From contig NC_135187.1 in NCBI RefSeq assembly GCF_041146795.1, positions 22,623,556 to 22,687,555 of the forward strand: a stretch of 64,000 nucleotides of DNA, in the 5' to 3' direction. Positions 45,735 through 59,101 of the stretch are shown piece after piece. Below the pieces are notes generated by a model. That model saw only the letters and a list, made by a program, of their open reading frames with translations. It made no database searches and was not told the origin of the DNA. The DNA comes from Maylandia zebra. Taxonomy: Eukaryota; Chordata; Actinopteri; Cichliformes; Cichlidae. Made by a program: the position numbers and the translations under genes. How positions within the stretch are numbered: the stretch's first letter is position 1; each line of letters begins with the position of its first letter.

Positions 45735-48700
45735 CTTTTCAGCCTAATGAAAGTCCGATTATGAACTGGTCTGCTCCATGCATGGGCAACACATGCACAG
45801 CGGCGCAGGCACATAGCTGTATGCTCACATTCATACGCTAGCATGCAGTTAGTGTGGTAGCTCTTCACGCAGAGTGAAAAAACAAAGTTTGACAAAGTAA
45901 ACTGTAGGGGGACAACCATGAAAATGTTCAGAAAAACAGAACTAATCAGACACTTAAATCACCTTCAGCCTGAACATGGACACTTTAAAGAGGCTTACAA
46001 AAGCAAAGTGGCTGTCCAGAGCTCAGAGCCAGCCAGAGGCCAGCTGCCCTGGTAAGAGCAAGAGGATCAAAGCAGTTATGGGGATAATTACAAAGTGCAA
46101 GTGTCTGGTGAATTTAAAAAATGCTGGAAAATGATGTAAGTACTTGAAATTTGTTTTGTTATATAACTCTGTCGGCCTGGTTTTGTTTGGTAAAGTGAAA
46201 AATGTCAGGTTTGTCCGGGTAATTATTTGTGCTGCTTTTCAGTAGCAGACCACTTTATTTTGGAGCTATTTAACTGAGAGAAGCAAATTCTGTAACTGAC
46301 TCCAGTTTAGGGGGTAAATTGTAACATTTAAAGAAAGCACATCTGTATCAACTCTTCAGACACAGCAGCTACATCCATCTTTTATGTACAGATTCTTTAT
46401 TGAACTCATTTGGCATGTCCCGTAAGTTATAATTTGACATTATATTTATTTAAGTAAAAAATTTGGGTCAGTGTTTAAACACTGTATAGCAGCCGAAGTA
46501 TAAATTTTCTGGCTATAGCGCATCTTGATATGTGTAGGACTGCATGTTTGTCAAACAAGGTCATTTGATTCACTTATTAATCGGCTTTTATTTGTACCGC
46601 AAATGTAACAAAGCCAGGCAGTTTAGCTTTACTTTCTGTCTCCAGCGACAGCTTATCCTGAAGGATAAGTAAGAAGAAAGCAACCATTAGATAAATGCAA
46701 ACACATCCACTCACCATAATTCTGCATTGTTATCCCCTATCATTACCTGCCTTTGAAATCAGCTTAAAATGGCTGTTGTAACCAGGGCTCTGTGGACACA
46801 CACACACTCATACACAGTGACACAAACAAAGAGCTTGCTTCACTCATCACAGCTGACACTTGTCTGACGCAGGGAGAACTGTCGATATTTTCACCACGGG
46901 GGCTTTCGTGTCGTGTTTGCGGTGATGAAGAGAGCACAACAAAGGGAAAGTGCAGATGGGGAGGCTAGGAGGGGCTGACGAGGTAGAGAAGAGGAAGGGG
47001 AGACAAGGGGTGCATCTAAATTTAGATGTTCTCAGCTGCCGGAGCAGCACATTGTGCCTGGAACAAAATCACAGTATCGTAGATGGCTCTTTCTTCTTCT
47101 TCTTCTTCTGTCGATACCACATCTCACCGCATTAGAAGTTCGCTAGTTTTCTCACTTTGCTGCGCTGGCAACAGGTTATGAAATGATTTTTTTAAAGCAC
47201 ACCTCTGATGAGCTGAGACTCAGTACGAGATATGAATAAAGAAATCTGTTCTCAGTCCTATAACAAGATATTCTAAAGTAGAGTGGTTTAGATCATGACC
47301 GTGGACACAATATCTTATTAAAAATAAGCTACTAGCAGCCAATCTGATAAACTGAGCTATAAAGTGTCACTTAAGCAGGAGAGATGGGTCACACACACAG
47401 GTCAATTGTGTGCAGCCCATCTAACAGAATCTCATAGAGTCAACTGCAGCTTTGTAGATACAGAGCCTGCTGACAGTGGCATCAGTGTTATATCGATTTC
47501 AATGTTTTGGGGAAAAAGAGAGAACTGATAGTGCTTTGTGACTCAGTACTGATAGATATCCCGAGTATCAGAATCACTTTGGCCATTGCATCTCCAAGCT
47601 GATTAAGTGGAGGGTAGGCTCAGGCTCAGACAGTCAACATTCCAATTGATTTAGGTGTAAATTGAATCACTGTCCAGGTCTTTTTACGTAACAGTCACCC
47701 AACAAGATTATGTCACTGCTCTACTAGGAATTTGCCTGTTTCTCAAAGCTTAACCAGGTAAAGACTGAAAACCTGTTGCTGGAAGAAAAAAAACAAGGTT
47801 GTTTACTCCAACCTAACATGTCATCAGCTCATAGTTTACACCAGCTAGAAGGACATATCAGATGCAGATAATTAGGCATGTGACCCACACACAACATTCC
47901 TTCTCACTTGGTCGGGTTCGATTAGGGTCCTTTCTTTTCTTTGTGGCAGTCAATAATGACCTAATCCGGTCAGCTCTCGGTGCTCCATGTTTAGAATGAC
48001 ACCAGCATCGATTGACCAGAGGGGGGTAGGTATGTGGGGAAAAGATGACCAGCTAATAACCAATAACACACAATATTGATGCAGATTTGGTCTTGGACTG
48101 GATGCATGAATGGGAAAGGAAAACGAACCCAAAACTCAACATAGATTATTTCATTAAATGACTTATTGATTGATTTGATTGGATGTTGTTGGGGAAGGGA
48201 ACCTTGAGGAGAAACACAGACTCTCACAGCACTCCGCAAATCTATTAAATGCATATACAGTAACTTCAGTGTTCTGCATGTGTTGTGCTCTATTTTTTCA
48301 TAACTTTTAAAATGAGATCACAAGCAGCCTTCTTGTTATCAAGTTAAAAAAAATGGATGGTTCTGCTGCTGCAAACAATACAGTTTGTGTGCAAAACGTG
48401 AACACGGTGAAGGAGAATGATGAAGAATGTGACTTAGCAACGAGGTAACTGGTAGACACCAAAATGTAAAGACATTGAAGGAATATGCCAGCATCTTACC
48501 GATAAAACGCTTTTAGGAGGTAATGCACTTGTGGTATTATTGTGTCACAGTTCCTACCAGGTACGTTCTTATTTTGTGAATTGGATCCAGTCAATTTACA
48601 GCGATCTGCAGAATCACTTAAGGTAAGGTCTAATGCAAACTTTTTTTTTTCTACAGATGCGTTCAAGCACATTTATTTTATCTGATTCCCAAATAACAAC

Positions 48701-49759
48701 ATCAGCATCATCTGATGCTCTTAGTGGGGTTCTTGACCGTTTGTCAAGGTAGGCTTAATTACATTGAATCACGTTTCTGTAGTTGTCATTAGGGTTGTAA
48801 CAAAGATAAAATTCCTTTCCTAATCAGCTACTTGTAAATTTCCAGGCAGAACTGCTGATTAAGTATCAGTGTTGCCACACACAACCCCTTAAGTTGGAGA
48901 GCTGGTGTTGTGTCTTTCATCAGGCCAATCATTTGAGATCAGTCTGTTTGGTTAAACCTGCTTCAGGGCAAATTTCCCAGTGGCAAAGCACTCAGGATCT
49001 CTGACACATGCTCAAATCTCCTTCGTCACAAGGTGGAAAATGAGAACAAACTGTGCGCAGTGAAGAATGCAACAAGATTATTAATTTATTTAATTAGTGC
49101 TTTTGGGAATTGACCCACCTATCCAAGTATATTATTCATACATAAACTGATTTTACATATTTGAAGTAGGGCAAGGACGTTTTCTAGGACTTGTCAGAAC
49201 TGTCAGACAACAGCTGAGACCTCTGCCAGTTCGTCGTCTTAATGCGTGAAATTTAATTGCGCCCTTAGGTGTTTCCAAGAAAAAAAAAAGACTTTAGGGG
49301 TCAGGTCTCTATTTTGCAGCAAAATGGGTAATTGTCATTCAGTGGAAATGTTTCAGCAACTGTCTCTTTAAAGAGAACTGCATGAATAAAAGCATCAGGT
49401 CAGAGTAAAGACACTTACAGTATGTACATTACAAGTTTATCTAGTGGTATAGAAAATAAGGTTACATACACTGCGAGTGCCTGCATGTTGTATAAAAGTA
49501 CAGTACACTTTGTGTTCTGTTGTTGTGTAACATTTGATACCATGTATAGCTCCCTATCTTGACTATTTTCACGCTTCCTACCGACTTGGTGTATTTTTTT
49601 CTACCGTAATGCAGCTCAGTGTTCCTCATGTTATTCCATTCAAAGCCCCGACTCCCACTGTCTCATTATTCTGGGTTTTGTAACAGTGTTGGGGATGGCA
49701 TTTTGGTTCTGTCTGTGTTCTATTTATTACCTGCTATTATTAGTACCGGTGAGGAGAAG

Positions 49760-49794
<35 letters not shown>

Positions 49795-50955
49795 CGGTTT
49801 CCCAGGTTTATTGGGTGAGTCACTCCTCCGCTGAACATGGTCTTATCTTCTGAGCAGGTTTATCCATGACTGCGAAAAACAGAGCCAGCAGAGCGCTCCC
49901 AGTGCACTGTCTGTCTGCACAGAGGGACGTGGATTCAGAGAAACAAGCACCAATCATGTGATGCAGTGCACCAAGAGAGTTAGATTAAAGGAAACCAGGC
50001 ATAGATATGCATGTTTGTGTGTCCCACTGAAAGCCCCCCCCCACACACACCCCAGCTCATATGTGTCTAAAACACCTTACTCTTTCCTGCTCTATTTAGC
50101 TCAGCGTCCATGCTTTTTTTTCTTTGACCTCCTTTTTAAAATCTTGACTCCTGTGTGTTTATTTATTATTTATTACTATGACGCTGTAGCTCCTGCTGGA
50201 AGGACGCCAGAGATACGGAAAAGAAACAGAGACAGAAATGGAAATATGTTTGACACGTGACGAGAATACTTGTTCCTTTGCTTATTAAAATGATTCCAGC
50301 TACGCTCTGTGACCAATAGCAACCACATTTCTGAGTATGCTGTCGTCAGACAAATATTTTTGAGCCTGTAACTCTAGCTCCAGGCTGTGAAAAATATGCA
50401 GAGGGACTTGCACCATTGCCAGTAATGTTAAGTGCTTCTGACTCATTTTTATATTTGTCTTTCAAGAAAATAACACAGGTGTTTCCTCCAGTGAATTTTA
50501 CTTTGTTGTTGTATACCAAAGGAGAAAAAAAATAGAGCAAATACTTAATTTATGTTAAATTAGCCTTTTGTTTCTCAACACAGGACAAATTGTACTTAAG
50601 CGACAAAGCTTTAGTTGTCACAAGACTAGTATTTTAAACTCAGTACCAATACCAGGAAAGTGTTTACAATTTTATTCTTGTTATATTTGGGTGGGACTGA
50701 TAACTGCCTACCTTTCACATTAATGCTATCACATTATTTAGCTATAGCTGTTAGCCGCTAACTTAATGATAGCTAATGCTACTTTTGGTTAACTGCTAAT
50801 AGTTCAATGGCTCGCATGCCCCGGACAGATTAACATTTATGATAACTGTTCAACGCTGTTGAAATGTGAGCTATAGTGACCTCTTGAAATTTCTCATTAG
50901 GTGTGAGAAAAACGTCAACTACTTTAGCTGCTAGTGAGGAGAGGGGCTGTCTGAG
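45735..50955. other. Intron-like or intergenic DNA
   Basis: No exon is supported on either strand. A (TTC)n tract lies at about 47093-47109 and a (CA)n run at about 49761-49791. The remainder is AT-rich, with short open frames lacking recognisable content. Confidence 0.4.
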
Positions 50956-51062
50956 GTTGTGTGTCAGCAGCAGGAGGCGAAGATGGCACTGTTGGTATTG
51001 ATACTGTTGCAAAAGAATATTTAATTCAGTAGCAATTTCTATTATTGATTAGTGTCCGGGTA
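50956..51062 (+). repeat. Dispersed repeat, copy 2 of 2 in this window
   Basis: Matches 25399-25505 in the same orientation (GTTGTGTGTCAG, GGCGAAGATGGCA, ATACTGTTGCAAA). Confidence 0.7.
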
Positions 51063-51164
51063 CCAATTTTTTCGACAACCGTGCACAGAATTTGGGCGCC
51101 TGACCACGAACTCCTCTCTGTACCGAAATATTAAAATGTGAGGCCATCTGTTTGACAGCTCAGC

Positions 51165-51480
51165 TGAAATTTTGTGATGCAGCAGGGCAATGATCACAAT
51201 CACAGCATCAAATCTGAAAACGAAAGGAATCAAAGTGTTGCAGTTGCCCCAGTCAGTAAAAGCTTAGATCTCAACCTGATTGAAATGCTGTTGTGGGAAC
51301 TTAAGAGAGCTTTGGATGTTCGGATGCCCATAAACCTCAATGAACGGAAGCAACGCTGTAAAGGCATGAGGGAAAGATGTGAGAGGCTGATAAAGTGATG
51401 CAGAAACAGATTACTTCAAGTTATTGCTTCTAAAGCCAATGAATCTGGGTGTGCTTAGTTTTTTTACATGACTGCACAGA
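51165..51480 (+). mobile_element. Tc1 relic, C-terminal transposase fragment and 3' flank
   Basis: On the plus strand the frame reads DLNLIEMLLWELKRALDVR, a diverged Tc1 transposase C-terminus. It is followed by a terminal region resembling GGTGTGCTTAGTTTTTTTAC. The 5' two thirds of the element are missing. Confidence 0.8.
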
Positions 51481-54400
51481 GTCCAATGCAAATGTGCTTT
51501 TAGATATGACTGTACACTCTGTTAGCTACAATAAGATGCAACCAGCTGTGGATGAAAACTCAGCCAGTGTTTGACCCATATTTAGCAATTTATTGCAAAG
51601 AGACTGCTTGACTCTGCACCAACATCTGCTAAGCTGTGATGCTACATGTGTGGCCGACAGTGCACAGAGCATTTTAAACAGTGGAGCCAGAGATTTGGTG
51701 ACAACTTTTCTAAAATTGCTACAAGCATCAGGTTCTCAGAAAGAAAAAAAGAAGATAAGACGTTATATAAGCTGATAGCGGTATATCTGCAGGACAATGC
51801 CAGGCGGCCAGTAGCAGTTCTCCTAGTTTCCTAAATACTGATAATATGAAGGTTGTACTCCCCCAGTCTGAAAAAGCTCAGGCTAGACAGGATGATGTGA
51901 TGCAGAGGGAAGATAGCAAAGGATACATTTTTCGGAGGAGCCGTTTCCATCTAGTTAAGTCTTTTTCTCTCATTTTTGAGGTTCTCTCTTCACTCTTAAC
52001 TGAAAATGTTTTGAAAGGAAATGATCTCTCTCTCTTCACAATCTTGTAAATAATGTTTTCTTGTTTTTAAAGGGTGCTTTGACAGGAGAAATAAGCCCAG
52101 CAACAACACACTTAAAGGCAACAAGTTAAAGCGCGTCCTCTACACTATACTATAGTAGATTAAAGAGACCTTGCGTTTCAGTTCTGAGGGTGTTTTTGTG
52201 GTGACTCATGCCCTACTTCCAGCTCAGTTTCTGAGTCAAAGCTAGGAAACACACATTAGGAATTTTGGCAGGCGCATCTTGGAAAGCTTACAGTGATTTA
52301 GATCCTTTGAGGGAAAACTCACCTCCAAAGGGAGATTCTTAAATGTCACTTTAGCTCAGAAAAGCCCGGACAAAAAGAGCAAGAGCAAAGACTATGAATT
52401 GTTAGAATAATAACAATGAAAGTTGCTGAGTCTCTGCAGCATCCGAACTGTAGTAACACACGCGCTGCCCTTTTGATAATGAAAGCTATTTCTGTGGATG
52501 ACTCACTTGATTGCTATTCTTATCCACTATGACTAATCAAAGAAAAAGTCCTTGCGTCTTTCAAGCTGCTATTTCAGGTGAAACTGCTCTTTTTTTTGTA
52601 ATTTCAAGCGCTGGCACGTCTTTTTGCTTTGAAAGCGACATTGTGTGATTGGCTCTCCTGACACATACTGTAGAAACTGAAACCTTACTCCTGTCTCTAA
52701 AAGCTTTCTCCTCCATACTGGTCCTTCTGGAGGCCGCCAAACACACAGCTAAACTGACCGACGATCACTTTCTGTCCTCTTTCTGCCTCTCATGTCTCCA
52801 CTTCCTCATTGTCCTCCCTTTGTTTCCACAAGCTCGCCGACATCGTAATTTCCCCTCCCCTTTATCTCTCCGCAATTAATCTCAATCTCTTTGGCTCTCA
52901 CTTTCACGCAGCATCTATCACGTTTTCTCAATCTCGCCCACCAACCCATCAATGCTCTATTCTTAGCGAGACAGATTGGTGAACTATTTCACTCTTTCTT
53001 TCTTTGTGGCTTTGCAATTTTGGAAGTGTAGCTTCTGCATGTAAAACACTACATCTAAACAGCATGTGGATTCAAAGCACACTGCCTGCAATCTGATTCA
53101 ACGTTGACATTTGATATACCGTCTTTAAGATGCAACTGTTTACAGCAGCATACTTGCCAATATTTTCAAATGATTTTCAGTGGGGATGGGGGTTAGCTCA
53201 TCTCGCCTGATATGCTAGCTGATATGGTGTCCTATGTTACCGTTATGTTATGACTTTGCAAAAAGGCTTGCCCACTGTCCAAATGGCTATAAATCTTTTG
53301 ACAACCCCAAATGCCTCACTCACACAGGCTTAAAGACAAGTCAGCAAGCGCCCGCTAGCCACAGGTCGCAAGGGAAAAATGTTCCCCGGCCAGTTTGCAG
53401 GTGATTGCCAGAGATGGGTGATTGTCGCTAGATGAAATTGGTTTGTACATTTGTCCAAACACTGCCAACTAGCCAGTGAGTGGTAATGAAACAGGGAAAA
53501 GTGTGACACTTTTCTTGTCCAGTTCTAGTGAGCCTGTATGAACTGCAGCCTAACTTTCTTCTTCTTGGCCGACAGGAAGAGCACCTGGTGTGTTCTTCTG
53601 CTGTTGTAGCCTATCTGCTTTAAGGTTCAACGTGTTGTCCACTCAGAGACGCTCTTCTGCATACATCGGTGCATTGATGCAGTATTTTATCTTGTTTGTC
53701 TGCTGTTCTGTGTATTTAATAAACATATTTTGCAAAATGTTAGATCTCTACACTTGATCAAAGTCACGTAATTGTACTTGACAGCAGAGTGGTCTTTTCT
53801 CAATAAATATCCCCAAACTGCTCATGTCAATAAGCGAGGCATGAGTCAACGTGTTCATATGTAACATATCTAAGTCTAAGGTAAAATTAAAAAGCACAGT
53901 AAACACTGCGCTTACACAGAGCATACGCAAGCCTACTGCTGCCTGCCGTGTGGTGTTTTGGATGGGGATGGGGAGAATAGCTTTTGGTGCATAGGAGCAG
54001 CACACAGTTCTGCTTCTTTCTCAAGCAATGGGAACATACAGGCAGATTGATTTCTAATTCTGTTTCATGGCACAGAGACGCTGCTGCTGCTGCACTGCAG
54101 GAAGCGCTCAACAAGCGATTTAATTTCTACCCTGAAATGTTATCTCCTGTTGAACCGGAGCACAAAGTATCTGTAAGCTAGATATAGAGCTCCCCTTCTG
54201 ATCAGGTTGTTTGGGGAATTTTCTTGACCTAAATGAAATTTTCTTCATGAAAAGTTATTGCTCTCATAATCCTGCTTTTATTGAAGATACACTGGCTGGA
54301 ACCTGGAAAACAGCTAAATTAAATCAGAAGGAAATTAAAATATTCCATCCCAGTAGTAGAATTTTACAAAGCATTTATGTAAAGGCAGGTTTGAGATCAG

Positions 54401-55483
54401 TTTTGTTTTGCTCTTTACATGTTTTGCTCTGTGTGTTAGTGGTAGTTTAACAAGCAGCAGAAGGTCTTGTGATTTCGTTTGTTTTTTCGCCATATTTTGC
54501 CCATATTGTCTTATTTTTTTCTCATCTGCTTTTTCTCAAAAAAAATGAAATGCTCTGCCATCCCTAATCCTTTGGTCATCAGCCACAGAGTCAAGTAATC
54601 AAGAGGAAATTACATCTAAATTAAATTACTCTTTTCCTCATCGTAATTAATTGCCGTTAGACAAGAGCCTGTGTGGCATATTAACTCGCTGACAGACATC
54701 CTGCCATACATGAACGTTTTTTTTGATTTCATGAAATAATTTCCCATGCAACCCGATGCTGAGAAGCGCTAATCACTTACTTCACATTGACCACTCCCTA
54801 ACTTAGGTCTTTGCCTGAAATGTTGCATTGCAGTTCACACACAGCGACAGTGCACACACGTGCACACACGTGCACACAAAGGGGAAATTCGATTTGTTTA
54901 ATTCCCATGCATTATCTTTAAAGACGGGGTAAGACTAGGCTACACTTAACCCTCGACCACATTTATTTGTTTTTGCATGCTCTGTTAGAGTTAAATAACT
55001 GACTTGGAAAAGTGGAACGCTGGCAGTGTTTCATAAATGGTTAAATTATAGAGAAAAGGATTCTTTTGGAAGGATAAAAATACAGATGCAGCACAGCAAA
55101 TGGGGGAAAAAACAAGGAAACAAAGCTTATGATTGCACATTAATACAACATAATAAACCAATTTTGAGAAGTCACGATCATTAACCTAATTACTTGTACT
55201 GTAAATAGTTTTTATGCACTTTCTGAACTGTTGCCCCTACATTATATTCGTTCTATGGCTGTTGTTTGTCAAAAAGCTGATATGCCCTTAAACAAATGGT
55301 TCAAAGTGAGAAATACTTGTAGTTAGCTTATCTTAGCATACAGATGGGGAAACAAACCATGATTATGGCTGATCAAGTCCTGCTTTCACTGTACAGTAAA
55401 AAATAAAATAAATACAAATCATATCCTTGGCTGGTTTTAAAATGAGGTGAATGCAAAAACCAAATGATTACAACATTATTTAG
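51481..55483. other. Intron-like or intergenic DNA
   Basis: No exon is recognised. 52640-52960 is C/T-rich. The stretch 54590-54830 contains several TAAT homeodomain-type motifs (GTAATTAATTGC) in repeat-free sequence and could be a conserved element. A short CACACGTG tandem is at about 54851-54877. About 55320-55400 resembles a dispersed repeat. Confidence 0.35.
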
Positions 55484-56425
55484 CAAAAATCAAACCAAAA
55501 TGCAAAACATTGTGTAAAAAATTAAGTACACCCTTACTGCTTCCATAGAAATCAGGAAGGTTAGTAAACAACCAGGTGTGTTAACACAATGCCAAGATGG
55601 AAAGATATCATCAACGATCTTTGGGAAGACAATCTGGGAAAGGTTATAAGTCCATTTTCAAACAGTTTGAGTTTCAGCTTTCTACACTAAGATTTCCACT
55701 CCTGGAAATCTTAGTCAAATATTTGTGACTAAGATTTCCAGGAGTGGTCATCTCAGCAAATGCAATCCAATGTCAATATATATTCAATGATCAAAAAGAA
55801 AAAAGAAAAAAACTGCAAAGAACAAAAGGCTCTATCTCAGACTGTGCAGATCTCAAAGGATACCAAAGTGGAGGTGATTGGTCATAAAGCACAGTGTTAC
55901 ATTTGGTGGAGGGTGATGATTTGGCCTTATTTTACAGCCACGGGACAAAATAGGTGAGGGCATCTACTTTACAGCTAAAAGTTGCCCAACTCTGGGTTTT
56001 AAAATAGAACAATGATCCCAAGCACAGCAAAGAATCTACAACAACAATGTAGCTTGCCATCACCAGTGTGTGAATGTGTGTGTGAATGGGTGGATGACTG
56101 GATATGTAAAGCGCTTTGGGGTCCTTAGGGACTAGTAAAGCACTATATAAATACAGGCCATTTACAACAGAATTTCTAAAGAAGAAAATAAAAATGTTGC
56201 TCTGGTCCACTCGGAGTCCAAACATCAAACTGATAACAACTGTGCATAAACAAATGCCTGCAAAATGAACTGAAGCAATTCTTTGGCCCCATGAGCTGCC
56301 CAGATTTCCTCCATGATGATGTCAAACATTGATAAAGTCATGACTAAATTTGGTTCTACAAGATACTGAATCATGGGGTGTACTTACTAATATTTAAAAC
56401 CTTAGAACTGAAAGAGGTGGACCTT
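55484..56425 (+). mobile_element. Decayed Tc1 transposon
   Basis: The left part (AGTACACCCTTACTGCTTCC) and the right part (GGGGTGTACTTACTAATATT) match as imperfect inverted ends. The interior shows transposase-region relics such as GGAAAGATATCATCAACGAT and CAATCTGGGAAAGGTTATAA. No open frame survives. It carries a nested SINE-like tail and an unusual triple palindrome at 55686-55747. Confidence 0.75.
56060..56165 (+). repeat. SINE/LINE-like 3' tail nested in the Tc1 relic
   Basis: TGGATATGTAAAGCGCTTTG, then GGGTCCTTAGGGACTAGTAA and CACTATATAAATACAGGCCA, form a standard fish retroposon 3' tail. It is flanked by similar CTACAACA and TTTACAACA sequences, which may be an eroded target duplication. 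Confidence 0.7.
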
Positions 56426-59011
56426 TATTTTTTCGTGACTGTAGACAGATGCCCGGGGTCTCTTGGGAGGGCTGATTGGAATCAATAAAACAAAAAAGCC
56501 AGCCGAGCCAACTTGCTCGGTAAATTTCTGCTGTTTACATGTTTGAGTTAACTTGGCTGTAGTGATTTTCATGCTTTTTTTTACTTGTTATATTGTTATG
56601 TGTTGCTTTGCCTTTTTTATTCCTCGGTGAAATGTTTAAGGGCAGTTCAGAAAAGACAAACCTTCATTTACCAAGACCAGCTATTCCAATTCAACTTGAT
56701 TGAATAATTCATCATTGGGAAAAAAGGGGGCATTAAGTCATGTGCTTTGGGAATGTGATTATGATCTATTTAATCACATGTTATCACTATTTAAATGTTA
56801 TCATAGCTATCTTCATTTAGAGGCTCCAAGTTAAACTTTCCTAGGCTTGATAAGATGAGGTTTGCCTTGATAGCAGGGAGGGGAGCGACTATGGCCCTAA
56901 TACAATCTGACAGATGGCAAAAAAGGACAGAAAGGTTACAAAGCAAAACCTGTGCTGTGATCGCTGACATAGACGTGGATGAAGACAAACGAACTGAGGC
57001 CGTCAGGTCAACGGTAATGTCTGTGTTTGTTCTCATGGACAGCTGTAACGCTGGCAAAACAAACACTTGGAATGCATGCGTCTTTCTAAAAGAAATGCAA
57101 CATCAAAGAGAAAATTAAATTTGTTGGTCACAAGCTCTACTGTCATACAGCAGTAAACCCCAATGCACTGCGTGATTTGTTAAGTTGCTCCCAGTGTTTG
57201 AAAATGTGGTTACACTTTTATCTTATTTGTGGTAGCTCAACTGACACAATGGATTGCCAAAAAGTGATTTCTGATGTTTCTTTTAGTTTTTTTTTATGTC
57301 TAATATCTCTACTGATATTGGTAAATGGGCTGTAGTGAAGAAGATATTTGAAGGGGTTCTATATAAATAAAGAAATAACTGGCTTTGCAAATATCTGTAT
57401 ATCTCTTCATATCTGAATCAATCCAGTCTTTAGTATTGAAATGAGAGTTGTATTTATCCTACAGACTTCTTGGCAAAAACTACAAATGCACATTTGAGAC
57501 ATTTATCAAAAGACAACTATGCCCTGCACTAAAAAAATGTTACGTCTGTGTAGATGTGGTTTGGTTACATTTCACAGAGTGAAACTGGCCAGTCAACCAA
57601 CTGCTATTAGACTATTTTTTTTCTAACTGGAGTAAAAACTGCTGATCCTCCAACAGCCGTTTGAAATTGGTTCTAAAAGCATCAGAAATCATTCTCTAAA
57701 GATTGCCACGCTTGTTTGTCCTATTTTTTTTTTTTTTTTTTTTAACAGTGTGGGCCTTTTAAGCTAATTTCACCATGTATTCATCAGTGGCTGAATTATA
57801 CCGGTTTAGCTAGTTTGCTTTTTTAAGCCAATTTGACATAAAATAATAGACACATCCAATGATACTTTTGTCACACTCATTAAACCTTTGCCTTTGTAAC
57901 AAGAACAAATTAATTATACGCTAAAAACCTGTGTTTACCTACTATTTCATATCAAAATGGCTGCTGTGAAGTTTGTGTTGTGTAAGGACTTGATGCATTA
58001 TCAGAAGCATGCTAATAGTGTCACGGAGGCTAATATAATTGGTGCTAGCTGTCTACCAAATTGCACCTTAACTAATTAAATTGCTTTGGGTTATTTAAAA
58101 AAGTGATGTTACTAATAATATGTTTTGCTGTGAACTTAATGTATTAATCATCCATCTTTTTCTGTTACTTGAAATTCTAGGATTGTGTTTTTTCTGCGTT
58201 GTGAGTAATTGGCGGGTATATCAGTTTATATGACGCACATTGCTAATCAAGATAACCAGCATTACCTGATAATGTTTTCAGTTTTATTCAGATCTTGTCA
58301 CTTCTCGACATTATTAAACCACGACAGCAATGACCAAAGCACCAGACTCGAGATGTTAAAGCAGTAGTCAAAAAACCAATGGGTGATTTTTTTGAGTGTT
58401 CCATCTTTTATATACAGTCTGTGGTCACAAATAGTGCAATAATGCCAGGCTAATTAGGAGTTTTAATTTTCAGGATTTTAGCTTCCTAAGGTAAAGCAAA
58501 GGAGGTCGCTAGTGATTGTTGATTATTTTGTAAAAACTAGAGGGTTACATTGTGGGGTGTTCAACAAAACCTTTAAACTTAATCTAAGTTTTTATTTGCT
58601 GTTTGTTAACTGGCTTGACTCATTTTGAATAAACTCCATAATACAGGAATAGCTCCAAATGTGTCATATGACACATGAATTGTGTAAACTGTAAATATGG
58701 CTCTGAATCTCTGATTCATATGTACACTATAACCTCTTGGTCTTACTTAAGCTTCCACTTTGAATCTTCCCTTAGTCCAAATTTAGCTGGGGTCTGGCAG
58801 TAAATATACCACAACATATCCTTCATCTCCAACACCCATGCTTGGTTACTGTTGCTATGCATGGTGGATCGTTGCCGTCACCGGTGCATCCAATAGGCAT
58901 GTCGGCGTAACCCGGGAGTCTAAAAACAGCATTCTATATTACAGCATATAATGAGAATGGCTTCATCAGTGTGCTCTCCAAATGTCAGAGCAGTTTTAAT
59001 GATCTACTGAG

Positions 59012-59013
<2 letters not shown>
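56426..59013. other. Intron-like or intergenic DNA
   Basis: The open frame at 56855-57118 (+) resembles no protein I recognise. A poly-T run lies at about 57725-57744. The rest is AT-rich without recognised features. Confidence 0.4.

Positions 59014-59099
<86 letters not shown>
59014..59099. repeat. (CA)43 microsatellite
   Basis: A continuous CA array of 86 bases that creates a spurious His-Thr open frame. Confidence 0.97.

Positions 59100-59101
<2 letters not shown>

Noticed and set aside
56855..57118. 87-codon plus-strand frame
   Set aside because: No splice context, no recognisable domain, and a comparable frame on the opposite strand.
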